8,311 nt of DNA from Frankia sp. Lineage in GTDB: Bacteria > Actinomycetota > Actinomycetes > Frankiales > Frankiaceae. The position numbers and the translations under genes are program-made. Position 1 is the stretch's first letter. Each line of letters begins with the position of its first letter. The stretch lies in the NCBI GenBank assembly GCA_019689615.1, contig JADGHD010000192.1, positions 1 to 8,311 of the forward strand. The letters run 5' to 3'. Under the pieces are notes generated by a model. It made no database searches, was not told the DNA's origin, and saw only the letters and a program-made list of their open reading frames with translations. This document shows, piece by piece, positions 1-5,285 of this stretch.

Positions 1-239
1 CGGCCGCGACGCTCGTCGCGGCGCCGCCGACCGGCCTGGACCAGGCCGAGTCCGGCCAGCTTGGTCCCGACGACCAGGAGGACCCCCAGCACGACGCCGA
101 AGACGACCAGGCCCCAGGTCTCGACGGTCAGGTCCTGCCCGGCGAGCGACAGGGTCGCCTGCCCGTCCAGGTTCTCCAGCACGATCGCCGCGACGAGCAG
201 CCCGACAATGACGATCACCGCAATGCCGACGGTGAGCAT
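1..239 (-). CDS. Small two-helix membrane protein, 3' end outside window (partial)
   Basis: This reading frame starts with ATG at 239 on the minus strand and runs off the left edge after 79 codons. An AGGGAGG ribosome binding site (plus-strand 245-251) lies 5 nt upstream, which fixes the start. The product begins MLTVGIAVIVIVGLLVAAIVL, a membrane helix (about residues 2-21). A short polar stretch (about 22-41, ENLDGQATLSL...) follows, then a second helix (about 43-60, WGLVVFGVVLGVLLVVG) and a basic cytoplasmic segment rich in Arg (QAGRRRRDERR). The helix / short beta-like polar loop / helix / basic tail pattern resembles LapA-domain or other small actinobacterial membrane proteins, but I do not recognise a specific family. 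It points the same way as the helicase, 274 bp downstream of it. That gap and its own ribosome binding site make co-transcription possible but not required. The function is unknown. Confidence 0.72.
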   Translation of the reverse strand, partial: MLTVGIAVIVIVGLLVAAIVLENLDGQATLSLAGQDLTVETWGLVVFGVVLGVLLVVGTKLAGLGLVQAGRRRRDERRG

Positions 240-463
240 CCTGGCCTCCCTGCCGGTCCCGCGCGGCGACGGTGCGCGGACACCGCTGATCTTCCGACGC
301 TGGCGGGTTACCCAGCCGAAGGCGGTCCTATCCGTAGATCACCCGCTTGATCGGACAAGCCAGCCACCGCCCGGCCACCGAGCCGGTGACCGGTCCGCGC
401 GCGCCAATGGCCGCCGGCCAGCAGGCGAGGACGAACATCCGGCCGGCCGGCCCGTCGCCGGTG

Positions 464-500
464 CCGGGCGCGGGCAACGCGAACGCATCCGGCGCCCCGG
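464..500 (-). terminator. Possible GC-rich terminator hairpin after the helicase gene
   Basis: About 14 nt past the helicase stop codon, CCGGGCGC (464-471) can pair with GCGCCCCGG (492-500) with one bulged C and a 20-nt loop. There is no T-run, as is common in high-GC actinobacteria. GC-rich inverted repeats are frequent by chance in such DNA, so this is a weak call. The rest of 240-513 shows only short imperfect hairpins (for example TGGCC-GCC-GGCCA at 408-420) and no supportable gene. Confidence 0.22.
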
Positions 501-513
501 GCCGGGCCGGTGC

Positions 514-3117
514 TCAGCGGCCGGACGGCTCGCGGCCCTGCTCGCGCCCGGCGGCGGGGGCGGGAGCCGTGGCCGGGTCCAGCCGGGTCAGGACGGCGTC
601 GAGCAGCCGGCGGGCGGCGAGCTTGTCCAGCGGCTCGTTGCCGTTGCCGCACTTGGGCGACTGGACGCAGGACGGGCAGCCGGTCCGGCACTCGCAGGCG
701 GCGACCGCGTCCCGGGTCGCCCGCAGCCATGGGGCGATCCGCAGGAAGCCTCGCTCGGCGAAGCCGGCGCCGCCGGGATGGCCGTCGTAGACGAAGACCG
801 TGGTCTGCCCGGTGTCCGGGTGCAGGGCGGTGGAGACGCCGCCGATGTCCCAGCGGTCGCAGGTCGCGAACAGCGGCAGCAGGCCGATCGCGGCGTGCTC
901 GGCGGCGTGCACGGCGCCCGGCACGTCGGCCGGGCCGATCCTGGCGGCGGCGAGCAGCTGCTCCGACACGACGTACCAGACACCGCGGGTGCGCAGGTGC
1001 CGTGGCGGCAGGTCCAGCGGGACCATGCCGAGGATCTCCCCGGTGGTGATCCGCCGCCGCTGGTAGCCGACCACCTGGCTGGTCACCTCGACCGTGCCGA
1101 AGTGGACCGCCAGGTCGTCATCGACCGGCCAGGACCGGGTCGTCTCGACGACCCGGATCTCCGTGCGGTCGCGGGCAGTGGTCGTCCAGTCGGGGGTGGC
1201 CGCGACGACGAACGCCACCGCCTCGTCGAGGTCGAGCTCCTCGACGAGGAAGCTCGCCCCCTGGTGCAGGTAGACGGCGCCGGGGTGGACGGTGGCGTGC
1301 GAGGTGGCCGCGTCGACGGTGCCCAGCAGCCGGCCGGTGGCGGACTCCACGATCCGCACCGGCGGGCCGCCGACCCCGCGGATGTCGACGTCCGGCCGGT
1401 CGCGCCGGGTCCAGTACCAGCCGGTCGGGCGCCGGCGCAGCCGGCCGCGCCGGACCAGGTCGTCGAGCACCCCCTGGGCCGCCGGGCCGAACAGCGCCAG
1501 GTCGGACTCGGTCAACGGCAGCTCGGCCGCGGCGCACTCCAGGTGCGGGCCCAGCACGTACGGGTTGTCCGGGTCGAAGACGGTGGCCTCGACCGGCCGG
1601 CCGAACACCGCCTCGGGGTGGTGGACCAGGTAGGTGTCGAGCGGGTCGTCCCGGGCGACCAGCACGGCCAGCGCTCCCTGCCCGGACCGGCCAGCCCGGC
1701 CGGCCTGCTGCCACAGCGAGGCGAGCGTGCCGGGGTAGCCGGCGATCACGGTGGCGTCGAGCCCGCTGATGTCGACGCCCAGCTCCAGCGCGGAGGTGGC
1801 GGCCACGCCGAGCAGCTTGCCCGAGCGCAGCCCGGCCTCCAGCGCCCGCCGTTCCTCGGCGAGGTAGCCGGCGCGGTAGGCGGCGACGCGGGTGGCCAGC
1901 TCCGGCGCCACCCGGCCGAGGGCGCGGCGGGCCGAGTTCGCGACCACCTCGGCGGCGCGGCGCGAGCGGACGAAGACCAGCGTGCGCACGCCGTCCGCGA
2001 CGAGGTCTGCGAGCAGGTCGGCCGCCTCCGCCGTGGCCGAGCGCCGGATCGGGGCGCCGTTCTCCCCGACCCCGTCCCAGCCACCGACACCGTCGTCGCC
2101 CTCGTCGGCGACGGCGCCGGCATCGGGCACGACGTCGGCACCAAGCCCGGCGCCGTTGCTCCCGCGACCAACTCCGCCGGCATCGCCGGCGGCCGGGCCG
2201 ACCTGACCAGCCGGGCCGGCGCCGGGCGGCGCGCCCGCGCCCTCCGCGGCGCGTTCGGCGCGTTCGGCGCGTTCGGTCGCGGTGGGCCCGGTGAGCAGCA
2301 GCGGCGGCTCGTAGAGGACGAAGTCGGTCGCGCCGCGCGGCGAGCCGTCCTCGTCGATCACGCTGACCTCGACGCCGGTCAGCCGGCTGGCCGACACGCC
2401 CGGGTCGGCGACCGTCGCGGAGGCGAGCACGAACACCGGCTCGGCGCCGTACCGGGCGCACACCCGCCGCAGCCGGCGCAGGACCTGGGCGACGTGCGCG
2501 CCGAACACCCCCCGGTAGCCGTGGCACTCGTCCACGATCACGAACCGCAGGCCGCGCAGGAACGAGGCGAACTGGCGATGTCGGGGCAGGATGCCGCGGT
2601 GCAGCATGTCGGGGTTGGTCAGCAGGAACGTGGCGTGCGCGCGCACCCAGTCCCGCTCGGCCGGCGGGGTGTCCCCGTCGTAGCTCGCGGCCCGGACCGC
2701 GGTCAGCGCGAGCGCGCGGATCGCCCGGAGCTGGTCGTGCGCCAGCGCCTTGGTGGGGGCCAGGTACAGCGCGCGGGCCGCCGGGTCGGCGAGCAGCCGG
2801 CTGAGCACCGGGAGCAGGTAGCCGAGCGACTTGCCGGACGCCGTCCCGGTGGCGAGGACGACGCTGCGGCCATCGAACGCCGCGTCGGCCGCGGCGACCT
2901 GGTGGCTCCACGGCGCGCTGACCCCGGCGGCGCGCAACCGGCCGAGCAGCACCGGATCGGCCCAGTCGGGCCAGGCCACCGCCGTGCCGGCGCGCGCCGG
3001 CACCCGCTCGACGTGGGTCACGCACCGGTCCCGGCGGCGGTCCGCCCGCAGCCGCGCGAGGATCTCCGCGCCCCGCCCGGCCCGCGCCGACGCGCTGACC
3101 ACCTCGTCCACCGGCAT
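514..3117 (-). CDS. DEAD/DEAH-box superfamily II DNA helicase with C-terminal DUF1998/MZB zinc domain (SftH/MrfA/Hrq1-like)
   Basis: This is an 867-residue ATP-dependent DNA helicase. Characterised relatives (mycobacterial SftH, Bacillus MrfA, yeast Hrq1) are 3'-5' helicases, and MrfA and Hrq1 are linked to repair of mitomycin-type or crosslink damage. Visible motifs in order: Walker A ATGTASGKS (89-97), Ia PTKALA (121-126), Ib TNPDML (167-172), II DECH (196-199), III SAT (233-235), IV LVFVRSRRAAE (380-390), V ATSALELGVDISG (440-452) and VI QQAGRAGR (470-477). A winged-helix-like middle follows, then a C-terminal domain with Cys808, Cys810, Cys814, Cys817 and Cys823 as likely zinc ligands. 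An Ala/Gly/Asp-rich linker (about 280-355) separates the two RecA lobes and is probably disordered. I chose ATG 3117 because the protein reads MPVDEVVSASARAG from there. A GGGGAG lies 14 nt upstream, and GATAGT close to the ATG would also allow a leaderless start. An in-frame ATG at 3177 would add 20 Arg/Gly-rich residues and has no clear ribosome binding site. The gene is divergent from bldG. Confidence 0.93.
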   Translation of the reverse strand: MPVDEVVSASARAGRGAEILARLRADRRRDRCVTHVERVPARAGTAVAWPDWADPVLLGRLRAAGVSAPWSHQVAAADAAFDGRSVVLATGTASGKSLGYLLPVLSRLLADPAARALYLAPTKALAHDQLRAIRALALTAVRAASYDGDTPPAERDWVRAHATFLLTNPDMLHRGILPRHRQFASFLRGLRFVIVDECHGYRGVFGAHVAQVLRRLRRVCARYGAEPVFVLASATVADPGVSASRLTGVEVSVIDEDGSPRGATDFVLYEPPLLLTGPTATERAERAERAAEGAGAPPGAGPAGQVGPAAGDAGGVGRGSNGAGLGADVVPDAGAVADEGDDGVGGWDGVGENGAPIRRSATAEAADLLADLVADGVRTLVFVRSRRAAEVVANSARRALGRVAPELATRVAAYRAGYLAEERRALEAGLRSGKLLGVAATSALELGVDISGLDATVIAGYPGTLASLWQQAGRAGRSGQGALAVLVARDDPLDTYLVHHPEAVFGRPVEATVFDPDNPYVLGPHLECAAAELPLTESDLALFGPAAQGVLDDLVRRGRLRRRPTGWYWTRRDRPDVDIRGVGGPPVRIVESATGRLLGTVDAATSHATVHPGAVYLHQGASFLVEELDLDEAVAFVVAATPDWTTTARDRTEIRVVETTRSWPVDDDLAVHFGTVEVTSQVVGYQRRRITTGEILGMVPLDLPPRHLRTRGVWYVVSEQLLAAARIGPADVPGAVHAAEHAAIGLLPLFATCDRWDIGGVSTALHPDTGQTTVFVYDGHPGGAGFAERGFLRIAPWLRATRDAVAACECRTGCPSCVQSPKCGNGNEPLDKLAARRLLDAVLTRLDPATAPAPAAGREQGREPSGR
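2251..2277 (-). repeat. Three tandem 9-bp units inside the helicase linker
   Basis: GCGTTCGGC occurs at 2251-2259 and 2260-2268, and GCGTTCGGT at 2269-2277. On the minus strand the units encode a run of Glu-Arg-Ala triplets (residues about 281-290, TERAERAERAA) at the start of the Ala/Gly-rich linker. A 9-bp period keeps the frame, so copy number could change without disrupting the protein. Confidence 0.85.
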
Positions 3118-3212
3118 GGCTACTATCGTCGCTCCCCGCCGTGCCGGGCGGTCCCGCCGCCCACGCCCGGCCGGCACGCCGAGACGGGACCCACGCCCGG
3201 GCTACGAGCAAT

Positions 3213-3261
3213 CCGCCCGGTCGGTCCCGGCGAGCGACGGGGCGAAGCGGAGACCGGGCGG
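3213..3261. promoter_or_regulatory. Inverted repeat in the helicase/bldG divergent region
   Basis: CCGCCCGGTC (3213-3222) is the exact reverse complement of GACCGGGCGG (3252-3261), with a 29-nt gap. Inside the gap CCCG and CGGG can pair again. The right arm is followed directly by TAGATTTT, the most AT-rich stretch of this intergenic region. The repeat could be an operator shared by the two divergent genes, or a hairpin followed by a short T-run acting as a plus-strand terminator. The sequence alone does not decide between these. Confidence 0.4.
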
Positions 3262-3348
3262 TAGATTTTCCCTGGCGTCGGTGCGCACCAAGCCCGTCGC
3301 GCGGGGTCAACAGGCCGCTCGCCCCCGCAGGACGCCGCGGGGACGGCG

Positions 3349-3373
3349 GTTGATCCTCCGTTCGGCGGGGTAG
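3349..3373 (+). promoter_or_regulatory. bldG: Candidate sigma-B-type stress promoter for bldG
   Basis: GTTGAT (3349-3354), a 13-nt spacer and GGGTAG (3368-3373) resemble the sigma-B-family consensus GTTTAA-N12-14-GGGTAT, matching 4 of 6 and 5 of 6 positions. The implied start near 3380 gives a leader of about 75 nt to the bldG GTG. A 6-bp hairpin (CCCCGC 3323-3328 / GCGGGG 3337-3342) lies just upstream. No convincing TTGACA/TANNNT promoter was seen between the genes, though TAGATT at 3262-3267 could serve as a -10 alone. Confidence 0.33.
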
Positions 3374-3454
3374 TGGCTGCCTGATGTCGGCGCGCTGGCA
3401 CCCGCCCCCACCACGCCCCACACCGACGACGCGCCCCACAAGCCAGGAGGACAC

Positions 3455-3796
3455 GTGGACCTGTCCCTCACGACCCGCCAGGAAGGCGACCACACGGTTG
3501 TGGTCGTGGGCGGCGAGATCGACGTCTACACCGCTCCGAAACTGCGCGAACAGCTCATTGACCTGGTCTCCAGCGGGTCTTACCACCTGGTGGTCGACAT
3601 GGAAGGGGTGGAGTTCCTGGACTCCACCGGCCTGGGCGTCCTCGTCGGCGGCCTCAAGCGGGTCCGTGCGCACGACGGGTCGCTGCGGCTCGTCTGCACT
3701 CAGGAGCGCATCCTCAAGATCTTCCGGATCACCGGCCTGACCAAGGTCTTCCCGATCCACTCGTCCGTCCAGGAAGCGCTCGCCGCGAGCGACTGA
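3455..3796 (+). CDS. bldG: BldG, STAS-domain anti-sigma factor antagonist
   Basis: The 113-residue product is a single STAS domain of the SpoIIAA/RsbV type. In its unphosphorylated form such a protein binds an anti-sigma factor and so frees the sigma factor; phosphorylation by the kinase partner inactivates it. The sequence closely follows what I remember of Streptomyces BldG, including GGEIDVYTAPKLREQL (19-34), VVDMEGVEFLDSTGLGVLVG (46-65) and LKIFRITGLTKVFPIH (87-102). The length also matches. The phosphoacceptor is Ser57 in DSTGLG (Ser57-Thr58). The start is GTG at 3455 with a strong AGGAGG (3445-3450) 4 nt upstream; no in-frame ATG fits the family N-terminus. It lies divergent to the helicase and 162 bp upstream of its predicted partner. 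In Streptomyces bldG is needed for aerial growth and antibiotic production and is made as both single-gene and two-gene transcripts. Hairpins after the stop codon here fit that arrangement. Confidence 0.97.
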   Translation: MDLSLTTRQEGDHTVVVVGGEIDVYTAPKLREQLIDLVSSGSYHLVVDMEGVEFLDSTGLGVLVGGLKRVRAHDGSLRLVCTQERILKIFRITGLTKVFPIHSSVQEALAASD

Positions 3797-3799
3797 GCC

Positions 3800-3831
3800 G
3801 GCGGCGCGAGCAGGCCGTAGACCGCGCCGCT
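3800..3831 (+). terminator. Hairpin just after bldG stop, possible partial terminator
   Basis: GCGGCGCG (3801-3808) pairs perfectly with CGCGCCGC (3823-3830) around a 14-nt loop, and a G-T pair can extend the stem by one. It begins 4 nt after the bldG stop codon and has no T-run. A leaky terminator here would give mostly single-gene bldG mRNA with some read-through into the anti-sigma gene. Confidence 0.42.
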
Positions 3832-3874
3832 CCGCGCCAGCCGCGCCCCACCCACTCCGCCGCCGGCCGGGGTC

Positions 3875-3951
3875 CCCGCCGATCTGCGCCCCGGCCCCGG
3901 CAACGACGCCCGCTGTCGGGCTGCCGGCCGTCGGAACAGCAGATCGGCGGG
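3875..3951 (+). promoter_or_regulatory. Long hairpin overlapping the Shine-Dalgarno of the anti-sigma gene
   Basis: CCCGCCGATCTGC (3875-3887) is the exact reverse complement of GCAGATCGGCGGG (3939-3951). Within the 51-nt loop CCGGC (3897-3901) pairs with GCCGG (3923-3927), and GCCCG (3908-3912) pairs with CGGGC (3917-3921) around CTGT, so most of the segment can form one extended rod. The right arm takes in the first three G of the GGGAGG ribosome binding site (3949-3954) of the gene starting at 3959. Folding would therefore hide that site or, on the DNA, offer a 13-bp two-part operator. The pairing is seen directly; the regulatory role is inferred. Confidence 0.55.
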
Positions 3952-3958
3952 AGGCCGC

Positions 3959-4567
3959 ATGTCCACCGTCGAGTTGCGCTTCGCCGCCCTGCCCGGGCAC
4001 GTCCGCACCGCACGCATGATCGCGATGGCGGTGGCGCGCCGGGCCGGGGTGCCCGCCGCCGCCCTGGACGAGATCCGGCTGGCCGTGGGCGAGGCCTGCC
4101 TGCGCGCGGTGAACGTGAACCGGCGCCGCGCGCCCGGGGAGCTGGTCGACGTCCGCCTCACCCACTCCGGGAAGACCTTCACGGTCATCGTGACCGACGC
4201 CGGCGAGCCGGGGGACGACGCCGCCCCCGGGCCGGATGGCGACCTGCTCGGCGCGCCAGCCGCGATCGGCTCGGGCGACGCCCACCCGGACGGCGACGAC
4301 CCGGCGAGCGCGGCGGACCCGGGGCCGGCCGGCGCGGCGCTGCCGCCAGGTATCGGGCTCGCGCTGATCGAAGGGCTGGTCGACGACCTCGACATCCGCC
4401 GGCGGCCAGACGGCGCCGGCACGATCGTGACGATGACCTGGGACACGGCGACGCCGCTCGCCGAGGACGAGGCCACGGCCGCGGCCACCGCTCCGGGCGT
4501 CGCGCAGCCACTGAGCTGGTCGGCATCCGCCTCGCCCACTGCCGAAGGGCCTTCGCGGTCATCGTGA
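3959..4567 (+). CDS. Anti-sigma-factor-like protein with HATPase_c fold, BldG partner (ApgA/SCO3548-like)
   Basis: This 202-residue protein has the SpoIIAB/RsbW-type HATPase_c (Bergerat) fold, expected to bind a sigma factor and BldG. The N-terminal half reads MSTVELRFAALPGHVRTARMIAMAVARR, then the N-box helix LDEIRLAVGEACLRAV (36-51), strands ELVDVRLTHS and TFTVIVTD (61-80), a G1-like DAGEPG (80-85) and a G2-like GIGLALIEGLVDDLDI (131-146), ending with GTIVTMTWD. Glu45 of the N-box is present, but the usual Asn four residues later is Arg49, so kinase activity is doubtful. Between the G boxes lies an Ala/Pro/Asp/Gly-rich insertion (about 83-128), larger than a normal ATP lid. The start is ATG 3959 with GGGAGG (3949-3954) 4 nt upstream, inside a hairpin. 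The last ~18 codons (LSWSASASPTAEG...) and the TGA come from an out-of-frame repeat of the gene's own residues 61-79. Position and family point to the S. coelicolor BldG partner SCO3548; this identification is from memory of gene order. Confidence 0.88.
   Translation: MSTVELRFAALPGHVRTARMIAMAVARRAGVPAAALDEIRLAVGEACLRAVNVNRRRAPGELVDVRLTHSGKTFTVIVTDAGEPGDDAAPGPDGDLLGAPAAIGSGDAHPDGDDPASAADPGPAGAALPPGIGLALIEGLVDDLDIRRRPDGAGTIVTMTWDTATPLAEDEATAAATAPGVAQPLSWSASASPTAEGPSRSS
4139..4195 (+). repeat. Copy A of a 57-bp imperfect direct repeat (in frame, coding)
   Basis: This segment encodes residues 61-79 of the anti-sigma-like protein (ELVDVRLTHSGKTFTVIVT), the two central strands before the G1-like box. 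By my alignment it matches 4513-4569 at 48 of 57 positions without gaps. Because it encodes a conserved structural element, it is the likely parent copy. Confidence 0.85.
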
Positions 4568-4569
4568 CC
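4513..4569 (+). repeat. Copy B of the 57-bp direct repeat (shifted frame, supplies the stop codon)
   Basis: This copy starts in a different frame from the gene and covers its last 18 codons and TGA stop (4565-4567). In the parent frame it would read ELVGIRLAHCRRAFAVIVT. Seven of the nine differences from copy A are transitions, and eight of the nine fall at first or second codon positions of the parent frame, so the copy shows no sign of constraint on that frame. Similarity fades on both sides. Confidence 0.82.
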
Positions 4570-4574
4570 CGCCG

Positions 4575-4598
4575 CGGTCGGCAGGCCCCTGCCGACCG
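4575..4598 (+). terminator. Intrinsic terminator-like hairpin after the anti-sigma gene
   Basis: CGGTCGGCAG (4575-4584) and CTGCCGACCG (4589-4598) form a perfect 10-bp stem with a GCCC loop, starting 7 nt after the TGA stop. There is no T-run. Its strength and position suggest that the bldG two-gene transcript ends here and that hppA has its own promoter. Confidence 0.68.
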
Positions 4599-4899
4599 GG
4601 CCGCGCCCGATGCCGGCCACGCCGTCCGCCCGGCCGCGAGCGATCACCAACGAAACAACAACGTAACGCAACAGAACGCGGGTGACGCACCATCGTCCGT
4701 AGTCGGCCGATCGTGCCGCGCTCGGTCGCCCGCGGCGGCAGGCGGCCGGCCACGGCCGGCGAATCTCCTGGTCAGGCCGGGTCAGCCGGCCCGTGGAGAC
4801 GACGTCGACCCGCCGTTCTGGCTCCGATGGTTTCCCGTTGGCTCGACGTGCCAGGAAGCGGCGGACTCCAAAAACGAGCGCACGCCGCACATGTGTGGA

Positions 4900-4905
4900 T
4901 AGACT
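4900..4905 (+). promoter_or_regulatory. hppA: Possible -10 element for hppA (TAGACT)
   Basis: TAGACT fits the TAGRRT-like -10 of actinobacterial housekeeping promoters, is preceded by ATGTGTGGA and lies in locally AT-richer sequence. No TTGAC-like -35 is present 16-19 nt upstream. If used, transcription would start near 4911, a few bases before the 4918-4944 hairpin, giving a leader of about 375 nt. Confidence 0.27.
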
Positions 4906-4917
4906 CCGCCGCATCTC

Positions 4918-4944
4918 TCGGACGGCCAACTCCTGGCCGTCCGA
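4918..4944 (+). promoter_or_regulatory. Perfect 11-bp hairpin or operator in the hppA upstream region
   Basis: TCGGACGGCCA (4918-4928) and TGGCCGTCCGA (4934-4944) are exact reverse complements around the 5-nt loop ACTCC. No T-run follows, and it lies about 320 nt beyond the terminator at 4575-4598. It could be a protein-binding palindrome or a hairpin stabilising the 5' end of a long hppA transcript. Confidence 0.6.
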
Positions 4945-5072
4945 ACCCGTTGGTGCTCCCGGTGGACGGCGGTGGGAGGTGGCGGACACGTAGGTACCCG
5001 CCAAGGCGGCTGTCGCTCGACGCTGGGAACCAGCATCAAGAGCCAGGCCGGCATACGCGGCGCCAGCCGCCC

Positions 5073-5098
5073 GGTCGCGATACGGCACTATCGCGACC
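5073..5098 (+). promoter_or_regulatory. Perfect 10-bp hairpin or operator upstream of hppA
   Basis: GGTCGCGATA (5073-5082) and TATCGCGACC (5089-5098) pair perfectly around CGGCAC. The arms contain TCGCGA. A dyad of this size and spacing, about 190 bp before the start codon, could bind a regulator or fold in the leader RNA. Confidence 0.58.
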
Positions 5099-5112
5099 AA
5101 CAGACGGAGGCG

Positions 5113-5145
5113 CCACGTACCCGTGGTCGGGCGCGCGCGTCCACG
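5113..5145 (+). promoter_or_regulatory. Mutually exclusive short stems in the hppA leader
   Basis: CGTGG (5122-5126) can pair either with CCACG upstream (5113-5117, loop TACC) or with CCACG downstream (5141-5145, 14-nt loop). Two alternative stems sharing one strand is the layout of an RNA switch, but 5-bp arms occur often by chance, so this is weak alone. Confidence 0.25.
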
Positions 5146-5154
5146 ACCTTCTCC

Positions 5155-5237
5155 CGCATCGCCCACCCGAGGCGTCGCCCGATGCGACTCCTCGCTGGCG
5201 TCTGACGCACGCGCTTCGTCGAGTTGCATCTCGACGA
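5155..5237 (+). promoter_or_regulatory. Two further stems and an anti-Shine-Dalgarno sequence before hppA
   Basis: CGCATCG (5155-5161) pairs with CGATGCG (5180-5186) around 18 nt. TCGTCGAG (5216-5223) pairs with CTCGACGA (5230-5237) around TTGCAT. Between them CTCCTC (5188-5193) is complementary to GAGGAG (5278-5283) in the ribosome binding site. The stems are real base-pairing options in the sequence; their use in vivo is inferred. Confidence 0.4.
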
Positions 5238-5285
5238 TCCCGTGCGCCGATCGGCAGGGGAACACCGTGAGGACCGGGAGGAGCC

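Larger units (their letters stand above)
4599..5285 (+). other. Non-coding region and leader upstream of hppA
   Basis: No reading frame in this 687-bp stretch has a convincing ribosome binding site, actinobacterial codon use or a recognisable product. It includes a C/A-rich, low-GC island (4647-4678, e.g. CAACGAAACAACAACG), a lone -10-like TAGACT (4900-4905), and an unusually close series of inverted repeats at 4918-4944, 5073-5098, 5113-5145, 5155-5186 and 5216-5237. It ends in the hppA ribosome binding site GGGAGGAG (5276-5283). CTCCTC at 5188-5193 is complementary to GAGGAG (5278-5283) of that site. Confidence 0.6.

Noticed and set aside
3118..3177. Helicase start at ATG 3177 instead of 3117
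   Set aside because: The extra 20 residues are Arg/Gly-rich low complexity and no ribosome binding site precedes them. It remains possible, because the signal before 3117 is also not strong.
61..3264. Very long open frame on the plus strand opposite the helicase (over 1000 codons)
   Set aside because: It is an antisense shadow in GC-rich DNA: Arg/Gly/Pro-rich, no domain, no ribosome binding site. The minus strand carries the complete set of helicase motifs.
4718..5285. Known riboswitch (such as a cyclic-di-AMP type) ahead of hppA
   Set aside because: The conserved sequence blocks I would expect for the known class are not visible; only generic inverted repeats are present.
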